A program made the translations under genes and the position numbers. A DNA stretch of 64,000 bases from Galeopsis tetrahit. Taxonomy: Eukaryota > Streptophyta > Magnoliopsida > Lamiales > Lamiaceae. Under the pieces are notes generated by a model. That model was not told the origin of the DNA, did no database searches, and worked only from the letters and a program-made list of their open reading frames with translations. The stretch is taken from contig OY776121.1 in the NCBI GenBank assembly GCA_963675135.1, positions 71,502,265 to 71,566,264 of the forward strand. The letters are read 5' to 3'. Shown in pieces: positions 20,208 to 31,298 of this stretch; the first letter of the stretch is position 1, and every line of letters starts with the position of its first letter.

Positions 20208-20806
20208 AACAATATTATTGGCCAAGAGTATTGGAGTACCTTTGTTGTTGCGTGAGTGATCATGATCATGTGTTAATCTGTTTCTTTCTTTCTTTCTTTC
20301 TGTTTCGGTTTGAATTACTATTATATATGGATCAGTACTGTACTGTAATAAGTTTGTTATATTTATACTTTTCTTGTTGATCGAACTGCACTAGTTTTGA
20401 GCTGCACATAAAACTAATGAAACAAGTTGATAACTAAAAATAAATATTAGCCTAATAACCCTTTCATATTTGATATATCCCACACCTAATTTAATTGATC
20501 AAGCCATGATTGCCTGAGGATGTCACCACTTTTGGTTTTGTTTCCAAATGAATCACCTGCACCCAATTTTACACACAAAATATTGCAAAATAATTCTTTT
20601 ATCATTTCATTTAATATTATACTTAATATAATTTAAATTTCACATGTAATCAAGGCAGCAGGAGATAAAATTAATAATATTCAAAGTGTGTGTACATAAA
20701 TTGAAAGAGAAATATCAAGTTAAATAACTGAAATAAAAACATTGCAGAGTTTGTTCATCATAAACATGCAGTTTAATTTCAACATTAAAGCATCACTACC
20801 AAGAAA
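20208..20806. other. Spacer with a CTTT microsatellite
   Basis: The tract at about 20280-20301 is (tttc)n. The rest is AT-rich with no gene; the region nearest 20806 is presumably the 3' UTR of the minus-strand gene. Confidence 0.5.
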
Positions 20807-23209
20807 TTAATTCTCATCCTCATGAGCAGGAACAACTTCAAGGCAAACACGATCGATCCATGGACGAAATGCTCCTTTGCGAGTCAAGTTCTGAACAACA
20901 TCACGAGTCAAATTCAAAAAATTAATACGCTGTGATTTGCAAGGATATATAACTAATAAACTCATCAATTTAATTATATAAAACCTAAAATGATATATGC
21001 ACCACAGCTTGATCAATCAGAAATGAAAAAAGTTTGCAATAACAATGCACATTTGATTTCTTAAAATAGATAAAGCTTCACTTAACAAATTGATCATTAT
21101 CATGATTAATTGCTAAATAGTTTATATGATGCGTATCAAATTCAGAAGGAAAATAGGTATATATTTACCAACCTGGAGCCAAAAGAAAAAACCACGGAGA
21201 ATGGCCAATTGTTTTTCTGGTTTACATCGGGATTGCAGTACTGTATTAACATCTGCATTCAGTGAAGGATATGTTAGCGTGCCGAAGAATACTTTATTAA
21301 AATCCCCAAGGCTCCAGACTATTTAGCAAACACACAAGGAAGATGTAGTGTTCCATTTTTTATTTCACTATTTAGATTATGCATAATACGTTTAGGCAGA
21401 TTTCAGATAAATAATAATAATACGCGACAAACATGAATTTAGGTGGGATTTTACAACAATCACACCCCTGGGAGGGGGAGGGGAACAAATACTATCTTTG
21501 ACGAACCTTCATGGCGATCAAGGTAAGATCCAGCTTTCATTGCCTCCTTAAGCCTGTCGTACTCCTCCACGTCAAATGGTTTTCTAAGAACCTTTAAGAC
21601 ATCATTTCTAAAGACAGCGTTCTCGGCATCATCATCAAGCACCTGTTAATAATGCAACCAAAATAACAATAAGTACCAATGCTAGAAAATATCAAAAGGA
21701 ACAAAGTGACAGAAGGAAAAGTAGACATACGTTTTCGTGATATTTCTTTGAAGACACAAAAGGGCTCACGATCCCATGCTTAAAAAAGGTATAATCATCT
21801 AGGATTTCCACTTCAGGATTCTCAGAGATGACACTCCCACCCTTGTCTTTTGGACGTGGTTGATCTGACGGAATATTTGAATCCTCATCATCATCGTCTA
21901 TCTGAATCACTCGCGCAAATTTCATTTTCTGCTGCGTCTCGGCTTTCATACCTAGTTTTGACACAGGATTACCCATACCAGCCTTCGAGCCTTCAACTTT
22001 TATTTGAATCTCCAGTGTCTTATTCTTCTCAACAGGTTGATCTTCTTTCACTCCCTTAAGAAAGGGATAATCATCTAGGATTTCCACTTCAGGATTCTCA
22101 GAGATGACACTCCCACCCTTGTCTTTTGGACGTGGTTGATCTGACGGAATATTTGAATCCTCATCATCATCGTCTATCTGAATCACTCGCGCAAATTTCA
22201 TTTTCTGCTGCGTCTCGGCTTTCACACCTAGTTTTGACACGGGATTACCCGTACCAGCCTTCGAGCCTTCAACTTTTATTTGAATCTCCAGTGTCTTATT
22301 CTTCTCAACAGGTTGATCTTCTTTCACTCCCTTAAGAAAGGGATAATCATCTAGGATTTCCGCTTCAGGATTCTCAGAGATGACACTCCCACCCTTGTCT
22401 TTTGGACGTGGTTGATCTGACGGAATATTTGAATCCTCATCACCATCGTCTATCTGAGTCACTCGCGCAAATTTCATTTTCTGCTGCGTCTTGGCTTTCA
22501 CACCTAGTTTTGACACAGGATTACTCGTACCAGCCTTCGAGCCTTCAACTTTTATTTGAATCTCCAGTGTCTTATTCTTCTCAACAGGTTGATCTTCTTT
22601 CACTCCCTTAAATTTATTTGGCTTCTTTCTCTTGGCTTTCAGATCCTGTTGAGTTGGACTAGATCGTTCAGACATAATTTCTGACACTGAATTACTCCCG
22701 CCAGACTCCTGTTCAGACATCTCAACAGGATTACTCGTACCAGCCTTCTGACCTTCTACTTTTATTTTAATCTCCAGTCTCTTGTTCCTCTTAACCGGTT
22801 GATCTTCGTGCGTAGGATCGTTCTCTTCATCATAATCATCCCTCTTCTTTTGGCTATGTGTCTTGCCTTTCACACCTAGTTGAACTCGTTCACACGGCTT
22901 TTCTGGCACAGGATTACTCGTACCAGCCTTCTGACCTTCTACTTTTATTTTAATCTCCAGTCTCTTGTTCCTCTTAACCGGTTGATCTTCGTGTGTAGGA
23001 TCGTTCTCTTCATCATAATCATCCCTCTTCCTTTTATCATCACTTTCCCTTTCAGCATTGTCCCAGATAAAACCCAGAAATTCTTGGTAGTGAGAGTCTC
23101 GATCATCTTTGTCATTCAGAAGTCTTTTGAAATCCTCCAACCCATTGTTTACCTCATTACACTTTCTTTTTGATCTTTTTAACTCATACAAAGCATCAAC
23201 ATACTCCAT
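20807..23209 (-). CDS. Plant protein of unknown function with 92-aa tandem repeats (paralogue A)
   Basis: Four coding exons on the minus strand with good splice sites and continuous phase: 21731-23209, 21507-21642, 21173-21252, 20807-20890, total about 592 aa. An acceptor 2 nt upstream of the ATG implies a 5' UTR intron. Residues 1-60 form a charged N-terminal segment; the large first exon is basic/acidic repeat (Lys-rich, nuclear-type, e.g. KRKRDD). It holds two 61-aa-period modules (62-162), then three 92-aa units (201-476) built on EDQPVEKNKTLEIQIKVEG and VISENPEVEILDD. The conserved C-terminal exons read VFRNDVLKVLRKPFDVEEYD, then LAILRGFFFWLQ, then NLTRKGAFRPW. Exon layout and C-terminus match the gene at 32.7-35.3 kb. 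I do not know its function. Confidence 0.8.
21782..22609 (-). repeat. Three 276-bp coding tandem repeats in paralogue A
   Basis: Units of exactly 276 bp (92 codons) span residues 201-292, 293-384 and 385-476 and are almost identical, so the expansion is recent. Each contains the QPVEKNKTLEIQIKVEG module also found, more diverged, in the two upstream 183-bp repeats (about 22724-23026). The length multiple of three keeps the frame. Confidence 0.9.
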
Positions 23210-23990
23210 TCCTATGTGCTAAATAGCCTACTTCTAATACTTTCTCAATCGCAAAATTAATTGTATGTCCTGCAGTAGAAATCTAATAAATTGTATAAGT
23301 TCCTGGCTAAGAAATTGTAGCAAGAGATGAAAGGTAAACATAACAAGTGAAGATGGAAAACCGTTGAGGCGTGCAAAGTGCACTGTCTTAGAGGATGTAA
23401 TCCTCCGGGATACAACTACAAGAGCAGCGAAACAAGAAAACGTGTTAACCAACGAGTAATAAACTGAAAGAAAATGGCTGAAGAATATTTTCAGAGAATG
23501 AGCTTTGACTTCTATCCTCGTCTTTTCAACATAATTAAGCAATTTACCACCCTTTCGGATTTTCATTTTTCTTCTTTGAGAAAATAATAAACCCCTGCAA
23601 CATATATAGAAGAAAAACCAAACATTGAAAGATATAAAGTATTAGAAGGAAAAACCAAACCTTGAAATATATAAAGTATTCACTGAAAGGTGCCTATGAA
23701 TACAATCATATAAGATCCCTTTTTTTCCTCCCCCACCCCCCCAACACACACACACACATATAGATCTGCAAGAAAAAAAGCACGCATACATATATAGATC
23801 TTCAAGAAAATATCCTCTAATTCAAAATTCAATGACATATGCATGCCTTTTTTACTAATCAAAAGCAGATAAAAGAAAATCACCAGAGAACGAAGGTTTC
23901 GCCAATTCTGGAGAAAGTTGAGTCAAATTAAGGGAGGCTAGGGTTTTCGTGCTTGAAATGGTCTAATGAGGCGGCGGCAGGGAGTTTCGG
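23210..23990 (-). promoter_or_regulatory. 5' UTR intron and promoter-proximal region of paralogue A
   Basis: The minus strand has an acceptor (cacatag) just before the ATG at 23209. A leader-like sequence with 'aaaaccctagcctccctt' near 23930-23950 and 'tccagaattggcgaaacc' follows, with a possible donor at about 23881 (CTCTGGTGATT). This organisation resembles that of paralogue B, whose ATG is also preceded by a separated leader near 35640. No TATA box was assigned. Confidence 0.45.
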
Positions 23991-25290
23991 AATGCTTTTT
24001 TGACAAAAGAAATATGTTAGAATTTATTTGTTAAGAGTACTTCTATAAAGTAAATTTGCATATATAGCCCCTGCACTTACATTATTTTTTTGCGCCTAAA
24101 AATTGATTTTATTTCAATAACCTCAATGTTCTAGAAGGCACTAGGTGTCAGACAACCGGAACATTGGGCATAGCAACTGAAATTTTGATTATTCGTAAAA
24201 TTAAGATATGAGTGAAGATATTAAACTAACAACTAAATAGAGGAGCATTAATAAGAATTGATTTACTTTCAACCAAAAACGAAAGGTTGTAATTTGGTGA
24301 ACATTACCCTTTTTTGGGAGAGAGGAGTTATATATGTAACGAATATATAAATTCAAATCAATTGAACCTATAAATGCATTGCGTGTTAGTATAATTTCAA
24401 ATTCATAACTGTACTTTCATTAGAGTCTGTTTAGTTTGATAAAACAAAAATCAGACAATCCCTATTCATATAGTAGAAATCTAAAGCATACATTTATTTC
24501 CAAATTGCCACCCATAATCATAATGTGAAATCAAGAAAATTGATCAATGAATTCCAGTTGAGGTCAACAATCCTTTTTTCCATATCTTCCATTCCAAAAC
24601 AAATTAAATAAGTTTAAATTTAATGAGATGATTTAAAAAAAACAGCCGAAAAAGGATGTTTTGTTAAATATAATAGATCTTAGTGCATAGTGTAGCCATA
24701 CTAATACAGTCGCATATATACATGAAAACTTTTAAGTGTACAGTATCTATATAACAACCCATAACGATTAGTCCGACACACAGACCTACCATTGTTCTAA
24801 AAACCAGTTATCAGCCAGAATTTTCTTAGCTATCATAGTACTGAAATTGTTATGAATATGGAGGACCTTTAATAATTCAGCCTATTTCCTAGTCTTTTCC
24901 ATCATCAAGTGCTCCATTAACAAACTAAATAATAAGTGCAAGCTAGTGAAGTAATTTCAAAACCAGAAAACAATATGTTGTATTTTTTAATGTTAATTGA
25001 CGTGTCAAGAGATAAATTTGTCTTTCAACATTACAAGTTGCCATTGTTGCAGTAATATATCCTAAGTTGTGTGCATTTTAATAGGGTCTTGATCTAACCA
25101 TAGAGCCAGATGGGCTGATTTGATAAACATGAACCTCTAATTTCAGTATTTTTAAGTGACGCCTAAGCAATAATGCAATTCTTTATGAATGGAACTCGTT
25201 AACTAAATCCTGCCCTGCAAAACCAGAAAAGAAATTTCCAGGTGTATATATGAAGAAGGATGTGAGAGCATGCAATAGAAGTGTGTAAAC
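23991..25290. other. AT-rich spacer
   Basis: No gene, tandem repeat or clear transposon terminus was recognised. Confidence 0.5.
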
Positions 25291-25294
25291 TAAC

Positions 25295-25366
25295 CTGAAG
25301 CCGGAAGAGAAGGATGATCAAGAGTTCTCTGATATTGTATCAATGCATTTTAAGCATCATTATGAT
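25295..25366 (-). pseudogene. Exon-3 relic of a third paralogue of the repeat-protein family
   Basis: A 72-nt minus-strand segment sits between an acceptor (catgcag) and a donor (CTTCAG/GTTAGT) and ends RELLIILLFRLQ, parallel to KQLAILRGFFFWLQ in paralogue A and KCLTILRGFVFWLQ in B. Length differs from the 80 and 83 nt of those exons by amounts that break the frame, and an in-frame TAA appears. It indicates a decayed third copy between the two intact genes. Confidence 0.5.
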
Positions 25367-26046
25367 CTGCATGGATGTAAGAGACATATCACAATCATTT
25401 ATAGCAATCGAATAAGATATTTGTTAGATTGTTTCTGGTTCAAGGCCTTCTAAATACACACTTGATTAAATTAAAATAAGTTCTGCAAATGAACTTTATC
25501 CAAGCATTAATGCATTAGTATCTAAGTACTTCACATGATCAGTATATAATTTGTATTTGGGAATCTGGCCCTCCTATTTTCACTTCATTTCATATAGGAG
25601 AGACCACCACAACTCTATAATCATAAGTTTTACATTTAAATTGTGACAATGAAGTGAAAAAACTGTGCATCATGAAACCAGAAATTTGCTATACCCATTG
25701 TTTTAACAAAAAAAGTTCAAACTCGTCTCCAAAGCTTAAGTTTCGGGCTGTTGTCCTGGTTGGGTAGGTCTCAAGGAGATAAAAGCTCTACTGCAAGACA
25801 TGCACTCCATGGTTTAAACCCTCCTTTATGACCTGATCAAACAAGCATGGTAAATAAAACTAAGGTATGGAATTTTAGGCCTACAAAATAGTTTAGAAAG
25901 ATAACATCTGATGCTGAATGGAGTATCACATATGGTAATGAATATCAGTTTACAAAAGTTCCAAAAAAATCCTCAATATAGTAACCAAATGGAATAATTA
26001 TGTAAAAATGTATCATATTTGTATTATGTGCACTCACAACATTAAG

Positions 26047-26382
26047 CTAAAGATCGATCCTGATCATTTTTTGTATCAAATCTCGGAAAATTACAGCTTT
26101 GAAAGGTAATAGAGAACAATAAGGACAGGAAGCTGGAAACTTCCAAGAAAACCTCAGCATTTGGAATACTATAACAAAAAATGAACAATGCGCAGGATCA
26201 TTAAGAGTTCCCCTGTTTAACCAACCTAGTATCTGCTTCAAGAACACCCGAAAACTTATATGTAAATTAGTAAATATATATACCTTCTCCGGAGTACCGA
26301 ATTGGCGGTGGTGAGGAGAAATCTTCTTTCTGGGTACAGATTTTGATGAAATTGATGTTGATGGAGATGGCGAAGGGATCAT
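26047..26382 (-). CDS. First exon of an unrecognised minus-strand gene
   Basis: Exon 26284-26382 (33 codons) starts MIPSPSPSTSIS, continues KSVPRKKISPHHRQFG and ends at donor AAG/GTATAT. The upstream sequence has a leader-like 'taaaccctaaatctcc' just before the ATG. The open frame also reads through the donor to a stop at 26047. A second exon may begin after 'ttgaagcag' near 26231, but I could not follow the gene further. Given the exon-3 relic at 25.3 kb, this may be the 5' part of the third paralogue, though its N-terminus does not match A or B. Confidence 0.35.
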   Translation of the reverse strand: MIPSPSPSTSISSKSVPRKKISPHHRQFGTPEKVYIFTNLHISFRVFLKQILGWLNRGTLNDPAHCSFFVIVFQMLRFSWKFPASCPYCSLLPFKAVIFRDLIQKMIRIDL

Positions 26383-26703
26383 ACTGGAGATTTAGGGTTT
26401 AAAGAGATGAATTGAGGTCGAAATCGGATTTGGGGTGAAGTCGTGATGGTGTTGCAGTTGCAGTGGCGGTATTCTTGTCGAAGGGGGATTCACTGTCCAC
26501 CTAATTTAAATCAATCTTTTTTATAATTAAAAATAAAATAAAAAATTAGATATGGGTATAAAATGATACTCCAATATTCAAAAATATTAGAACATGGCTA
26601 AACAAACTTTCGAATTTACTATATATACCCCATAATCTTTAAATCAAAAATATTCATACATTAAATATCTATATTATTCATAAATATATCTCAATTATCA
26701 TAT

Positions 26704-26907
26704 TATCAAGCTATGAAAGCAAAGATGGATTGAATGAACACATTCTTTTTCAAAGTAAAAATGAATTGAAGAATGAAATCAAGTCTGTTACAAGGGTAGA
26801 ATACCCTTTTTATACTAAGTACAAAATAACCACCTAAAGTAACTACTTAGTGGTTAATGAGATAACTACTAAAACTAATTAAGGGCTATCTAACTCTTAT
26901 CTTGATA
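26704..26907 (-). repeat. 3' LTR of Copia element 2
   Basis: The LTR is 204 bp. The pol stop codon (26897-26899) lies inside it. The purine tract TTTGAGGGGG (26908-26917, minus strand) abuts it. It differs from the 5' LTR by three substitutions. Confidence 0.92.
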
Positions 26908-29900
26908 CCCCCTCAAATTGAGCATGAATGTTGAGAAGGCCCAATTTGGTCTTGAATAAGTTGAAGGTTGATGGTGGTAAAGGTTTAGTCATGATATCCG
27001 CCAAGTTGTCTTGAGAAGAAATGTGGATCAACTTGACCACTCCTTGTTGTATCTTTTCTCTTGTAAAATGTATGTCTATGGAGATGTGCTTGGTCTTGTC
27101 ATGGAAACAAGAATTGTGTGCCATGGCATGGGCTGACTTACTGTCAGTGTACAAGGCAGCTGGTTGTGGATGAGTGATGTGTAAGTCCTGCAAGATGTAT
27201 AGTATCCACTGCACTTCACAAGTTGTGGTAGAAAGGGCTCTATATTCAGCTTCAACTGAAGACCTGGCTACTGTTGGCTGCTTTTTGGATTTCCAGGAAA
27301 TGAGAGAGTCTCCCAAGTATAGTGCATAGCCCGTGATGCTTTTCCTTGTCACTTGACACCTTGCCCAATCTGAATCTGAAAAGGCATGAAGTTTAAAGGT
27401 ATTAGTGGAGGAATAGAAAATGCCTTGACCCGAATTACTCTTAAGATATCTAAGTAGATGGTGCACAGCAGCCATGTGTGCTGTGTTAGGATTACTCATG
27501 AATTGGGTCAAGACATGAACAGAGTAAGAAATGTCAAGTCTTGTTATTGTGAGATACAATAGCTTTCCCACAATGCTCCTGTAAGAAGAAGGGTCAGTAA
27601 GAGGAGGGGCATTAGTATCAAGGAAAGATTGTTTTGGATCCATTGGTGTGGAGAATGGCTTGCTATCTAAATAGCCAAATTCATGCAAAAGATCCAAAGT
27701 ATACTTCCTTTGACACAAGTGTAGGCCTTTTGGACTCTTGGCCACCTCAATGCCCAAAATGTATCTTAAGGTGCCAAGATCCTTAATAGTAAACTGATTG
27801 TGCAAGTATTCCTTAATGGATATAATATCTTGTAGAGAATTTCCTGTCACAATAAGATCATCCACATAGCAAAGTATGACAGTGAATGAAGAAGCAGTGG
27901 TCTTAGTGAACAAAGAGTTGTCTGCCACAGACTGTACATAACCAACAGAAATAAGAGAAGCAGACAACTTGTGAAACCACTGTTTAGAAGCTTGTTTTAG
28001 GCCATATAAGCTTTTATTTAATTTGCAGACCTTATGTTGAGTATGATACCCTGGAGGGGGTGACATGTAAACCTCTTCTACTAAATCACCATGTAAAAAA
28101 GCATTGTTAACATCAAGTTGGTGTATGTGCCAATTTTTTGCAACAGCTATAGCAAGTAAAATTCTAACAGTAGTGATTTTAGCTACAGGAGAGAATGTGT
28201 CAAAATAGTCAATACCTTCTTGCTGAGTGTATCCTTTGGCCACTAATCTAGCCTTGTATCTTTCTATAGTACCATCAGAGTTGTACTTTACCTTATAGAT
28301 CCATCTGCATCCAATTGTATGTTTGTTGGGAGGAAGAGAGACAAGAGTCCATGTATTTGCCTTTTCAAGGGCTTGGAGCTCTATGTCCATGGCTTTTTGC
28401 CAATTAGGATCTGTCATAGCTTGTTTATAAGAAGATGGTTCTATAACCTGAGAAATATTGGCTGTGTAGGTTAAGAAAGATTTGGAAAGATTCTTTGTGG
28501 ACAAATAGTCAGAAATTGGATAAAGTTTGCCTTTCTTAGTCAAAGCATTAGCATTGGGATTGTTGTTTTGACTAGAAGAAGGTAAATTGGTATGATAAAC
28601 ATCAAGATAGGCAGGGGGATGTCTATGCCTTTCAGATTTTCTGATAGGGTGATCAACAATAGGTGCATTACAAATAGGAGAAGTAATAGTGTCAATGTGA
28701 TCCTGAGAATCATGCAATTGTGGGTGATCCAAGCAAACAGGAGTATCACATGTTTCAGAGCACTGATCATCATCAATAGACAAATGCAAAGTGGGATTGG
28801 AATCATGCAGAATCTGATTTGAGGGAGCAGTGGAAAAAGGGAACACATTTTCAACAAATTTAACATTTCTGGAGATAAAAATCTTGTCAGTGTCAAGTTC
28901 TAAAAGTTTGTATCCCTTTGTGCCAAAGGGATATCCCACAAATACACATTTAGTGGCTCTAGGTTGAAATTTATGCCTATGAGCATTCAATGTGTTAGCA
29001 TAACAAAGACATCCAAAAACTCTCATGTATGAATAATCCACAGCCTTATTATGCAATAATTGAAAAGGGGATTTTTGTGAAATGATAGGCATGGGTGTTC
29101 TGTTTATCAAATGAACAGCAGTAAGAATACACTCACTCCAAAATTTAAGGGGGAGACTAGACTGAAAAAGAAGAGACCTAGCCACTTGGAGTAAGTGTTG
29201 GTGTTTTCTTTCCACCAAACCATTTTGTTGAGGGGTTTCCACACAAGATGTTTGGTGAATAATGCCCAAGTTGTGGTAAAAATCATGAAGCAGAAACTCA
29301 GTGCCATTATCACTTCTCAAAATTTTAATTCTAGCATCAAATTGAGTGTGGATCATATTGGAGAAATTAAGTAAAGAGATCTTAACATCAGACTTGTGTT
29401 TCAATAGATAAATCCAAGTACATCTAGTGAAATCATCAACAATAGTTAAGAAAAATTTGTGTCCTAAATGAGAAGAAGTAGAGAAGGGGCCCCAAACATC
29501 ACAATGTATTAAATGAAAAGCACAAGAAGAAACAGAGGTACTAATAGGAAATGATTTCTTCTTTTGTTTAGCCAAAGGACATATAGTGCAAACATGTTTC
29601 TTGTTTCTGTCTTTTACATTCAACTGCTCAATGTTGGACAAGTATTTATCAGAAATATGACCTAGTCTATGATGCCACAAATCAAAAGTGCTAAAAAAGG
29701 AAGCAGAGTGTACAGGGAATGTTGCAATCTTCAAAATATAGAGCCCTCCAGTTTGTTCAGCAGTACCAATCACTCTCTTGGTTGTGATGTCCTGCAAAAC
29801 ACAATGTGAGGACAAAAAATTGACAGAACAACTAGAGTACCTTGTTAGATGAGAAATGGAAAGCAAATTATTGGTGAAATCAGGGACATATAGAACATTA

Positions 29901-30475
29901 TATAGGGTTAAAGAATCACTTAAGATAATATTCCCTATATAAGTTGCTGTGGAAATAGCATTATTAGGTAGGCTGATTTTTATGTTAGACTTAGAAGGGG
30001 GAGAAGAAAACAAGTTGAAATTCGAGGTCATATGATCTGTGGCCCCTGTATCCAAAATCCAGTTGGAAAAAATAGGATTATTACTTGAAGAGTTAGAACA
30101 AAGGGATATACCTGTGCCCTGAAGATGGTCAGTTTGATGAGCAAAGGCCCCAGCAGCAGCATGAGGAGAGGGTGGAGCTTGTTGGCTCTGCTGTGTCTTG
30201 TTATATTTCAAGAATTGTTCAAATAACTCTTGATTTACAAGAGGGTTAGAGGGAACAGGGGCTTCTTTAATAGGAGGATGAAGAGCCAGATTAGCAGTAG
30301 AAGAGCTCTCACTCTTAGATTTAGGGCCTCTAGGTTGTTTCCAGCCAGGGGGAAAGCCAATTAAGTGAAAACATTTATCAACAGTGTGTGTGGTGCCACC
30401 ACAGTGACTACATAGAAGAGGCTTTTTCTTATCTTTAAAATTTTTTGGGTTAGGTTGCCTAGAGAGCATAGCCAC
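26897..30475 (-). CDS. Copia element 2 pol polyprotein
   Basis: The frame codes for 1192 residues without a stop. In order: CCHC-type knuckle CSHCGGTTHTVDKC (about 22-35); aspartic protease WILDTGATDHM (D142); integrase zinc domain LWHHRLGHIS...HVCTICPLAKQ (266-303), core HCDVWGP, IVDDFTRCTW, LRSDNGTEFL, ETPQQNGLVERK (E422); RT with RYKARLVAKGYTQQEG, QLDVNNAFLHG, SLYGLKQASKQWF and CYVDDLIVTG; RNase H with FSDSDWARCQ, ISWKSKKQPTVARSSVEAEY, YTDSKSAHAMAHN and KHISIDIHFTRE. Catalytic residues appear complete. It overlaps gag by 115 bp in another frame. Confidence 0.93.
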   Translation of the reverse strand: MAMLSRQPNPKNFKDKKKPLLCSHCGGTTHTVDKCFHLIGFPPGWKQPRGPKSKSESSSTANLALHPPIKEAPVPSNPLVNQELFEQFLKYNKTQQSQQAPPSPHAAAGAFAHQTDHLQGTGISLCSNSSSNNPIFSNWILDTGATDHMTSNFNLFSSPPSKSNIKISLPNNAISTATYIGNIILSDSLTLYNVLYVPDFTNNLLSISHLTRYSSCSVNFLSSHCVLQDITTKRVIGTAEQTGGLYILKIATFPVHSASFFSTFDLWHHRLGHISDKYLSNIEQLNVKDRNKKHVCTICPLAKQKKKSFPISTSVSSCAFHLIHCDVWGPFSTSSHLGHKFFLTIVDDFTRCTWIYLLKHKSDVKISLLNFSNMIHTQFDARIKILRSDNGTEFLLHDFYHNLGIIHQTSCVETPQQNGLVERKHQHLLQVARSLLFQSSLPLKFWSECILTAVHLINRTPMPIISQKSPFQLLHNKAVDYSYMRVFGCLCYANTLNAHRHKFQPRATKCVFVGYPFGTKGYKLLELDTDKIFISRNVKFVENVFPFSTAPSNQILHDSNPTLHLSIDDDQCSETCDTPVCLDHPQLHDSQDHIDTITSPICNAPIVDHPIRKSERHRHPPAYLDVYHTNLPSSSQNNNPNANALTKKGKLYPISDYLSTKNLSKSFLTYTANISQVIEPSSYKQAMTDPNWQKAMDIELQALEKANTWTLVSLPPNKHTIGCRWIYKVKYNSDGTIERYKARLVAKGYTQQEGIDYFDTFSPVAKITTVRILLAIAVAKNWHIHQLDVNNAFLHGDLVEEVYMSPPPGYHTQHKVCKLNKSLYGLKQASKQWFHKLSASLISVGYVQSVADNSLFTKTTASSFTVILCYVDDLIVTGNSLQDIISIKEYLHNQFTIKDLGTLRYILGIEVAKSPKGLHLCQRKYTLDLLHEFGYLDSKPFSTPMDPKQSFLDTNAPPLTDPSSYRSIVGKLLYLTITRLDISYSVHVLTQFMSNPNTAHMAAVHHLLRYLKSNSGQGIFYSSTNTFKLHAFSDSDWARCQVTRKSITGYALYLGDSLISWKSKKQPTVARSSVEAEYRALSTTTCEVQWILYILQDLHITHPQPAALYTDSKSAHAMAHNSCFHDKTKHISIDIHFTREKIQQGVVKLIHISSQDNLADIMTKPLPPSTFNLFKTKLGLLNIHAQFEGVSR

Positions 30476-31128
30476 AGAATCAAGGGTGATGGTAAAAGCA
30501 ATTGACTGCGAAGAGTGGAATAAGAATCATCAAGACCTATAAAAAATTTCATAACTGCATCCTGTTCTTGAGTGGTCGAAATTTTCTTAGGGAGATCACA
30601 TTCACAGAGTTTTAAAGCATCACAAGAACAAGACAAAACAGGCCTAAAACTAAGGTATTCATCCCATAAACTCTTAAATTGATTATAGTATACTACCAAA
30701 GATTGACTACCCTGGGCTATGGTGCTAAGGCTCTTCTCAAGATGATACACCCTAGTGCCATCAGAACTAGTGTATCGAATTTTTAACTCATCCCATACCT
30801 GTTGTGCAGAGGAGAAGTATTCGAAGGTGTGCTTGATGTCTGGAGAGATGGAGTTGAGAATCCACATCAGAACCAAGTCATTGGCGCGAACCCAGGCTGC
30901 AAAGATTGCTGGATCGTCGTCTTCAATGGGTTGAGGCAAGGAGCCGTCGATTAAGGGCAGCTTGTTCTTGACACTTAGGCCTCGTTTAATAGCGTGACTC
31001 CAGGAGACGAAATTCGATCCAACAAGGGGATCAAGGGCAATCGCAACTGCGGGATTATCGTTGTGATGCAGGGCGATGGGCGAAAGGGGGTTCTTGGCTG
31101 GGTCCAAAGAGGTTGAATCAATCGCCAT
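30361..31128 (-). CDS. Copia element 2 gag
   Basis: The frame codes for 255 residues. The gag capsid (retrotran_gag/UBN2-like) part reads DPLVGSNFVSWSHAIKRGL, WVRANDLVLMWILNS, QVWDELKIRYT and VVYYNQFKSLWDEY, then FFIGLDDSYSTLRSQLL. After LLPSP the reading continues in the wrong frame for about 30 codons, while the frame carrying the zinc knuckle belongs to the pol frame. A one-base deletion in the 'ccatcaccc' run near 30500 would explain it, unless the element uses frameshifting. Confidence 0.88.
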   Translation of the reverse strand: MAIDSTSLDPAKNPLSPIALHHNDNPAVAIALDPLVGSNFVSWSHAIKRGLSVKNKLPLIDGSLPQPIEDDDPAIFAAWVRANDLVLMWILNSISPDIKHTFEYFSSAQQVWDELKIRYTSSDGTRVYHLEKSLSTIAQGSQSLVVYYNQFKSLWDEYLSFRPVLSCSCDALKLCECDLPKKISTTQEQDAVMKFFIGLDDSYSTLRSQLLLPSPLILWLCSLGNLTQKILKIRKSLFYVVTVVAPHTLLINVFT

Positions 31129-31283
31129 TGATGGTTACAGACGATGGCGAAGAGGGGAAAAGCGAATTCGAGAAAGAGGGGAGAAAGCCCTATGAAGACG
31201 CAGAGAAAGGGAAAACGGTCGCCGGAGAAGATGATGGTAACCAAAAATTGAGAAATGAACGGAAACGGTGGCTTGATCGAACT

Positions 31284-31298
31284 GTTATACTGATACCA
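31284..31298 (-). other. Primer-binding site of Copia element 2
   Basis: On the minus strand TGGTATCAGTATAAC starts directly at the inner LTR edge. TGGTATCAG is the complement of the 3' end of plant initiator tRNA-Met. Confidence 0.8.

Noticed and set aside
21850..22611. Three near-identical 69-codon plus-strand frames spaced 276 bp apart, resembling repeated small genes
   Set aside because: They are antisense shadows of the three tandem repeats coding on the minus strand in paralogue A.
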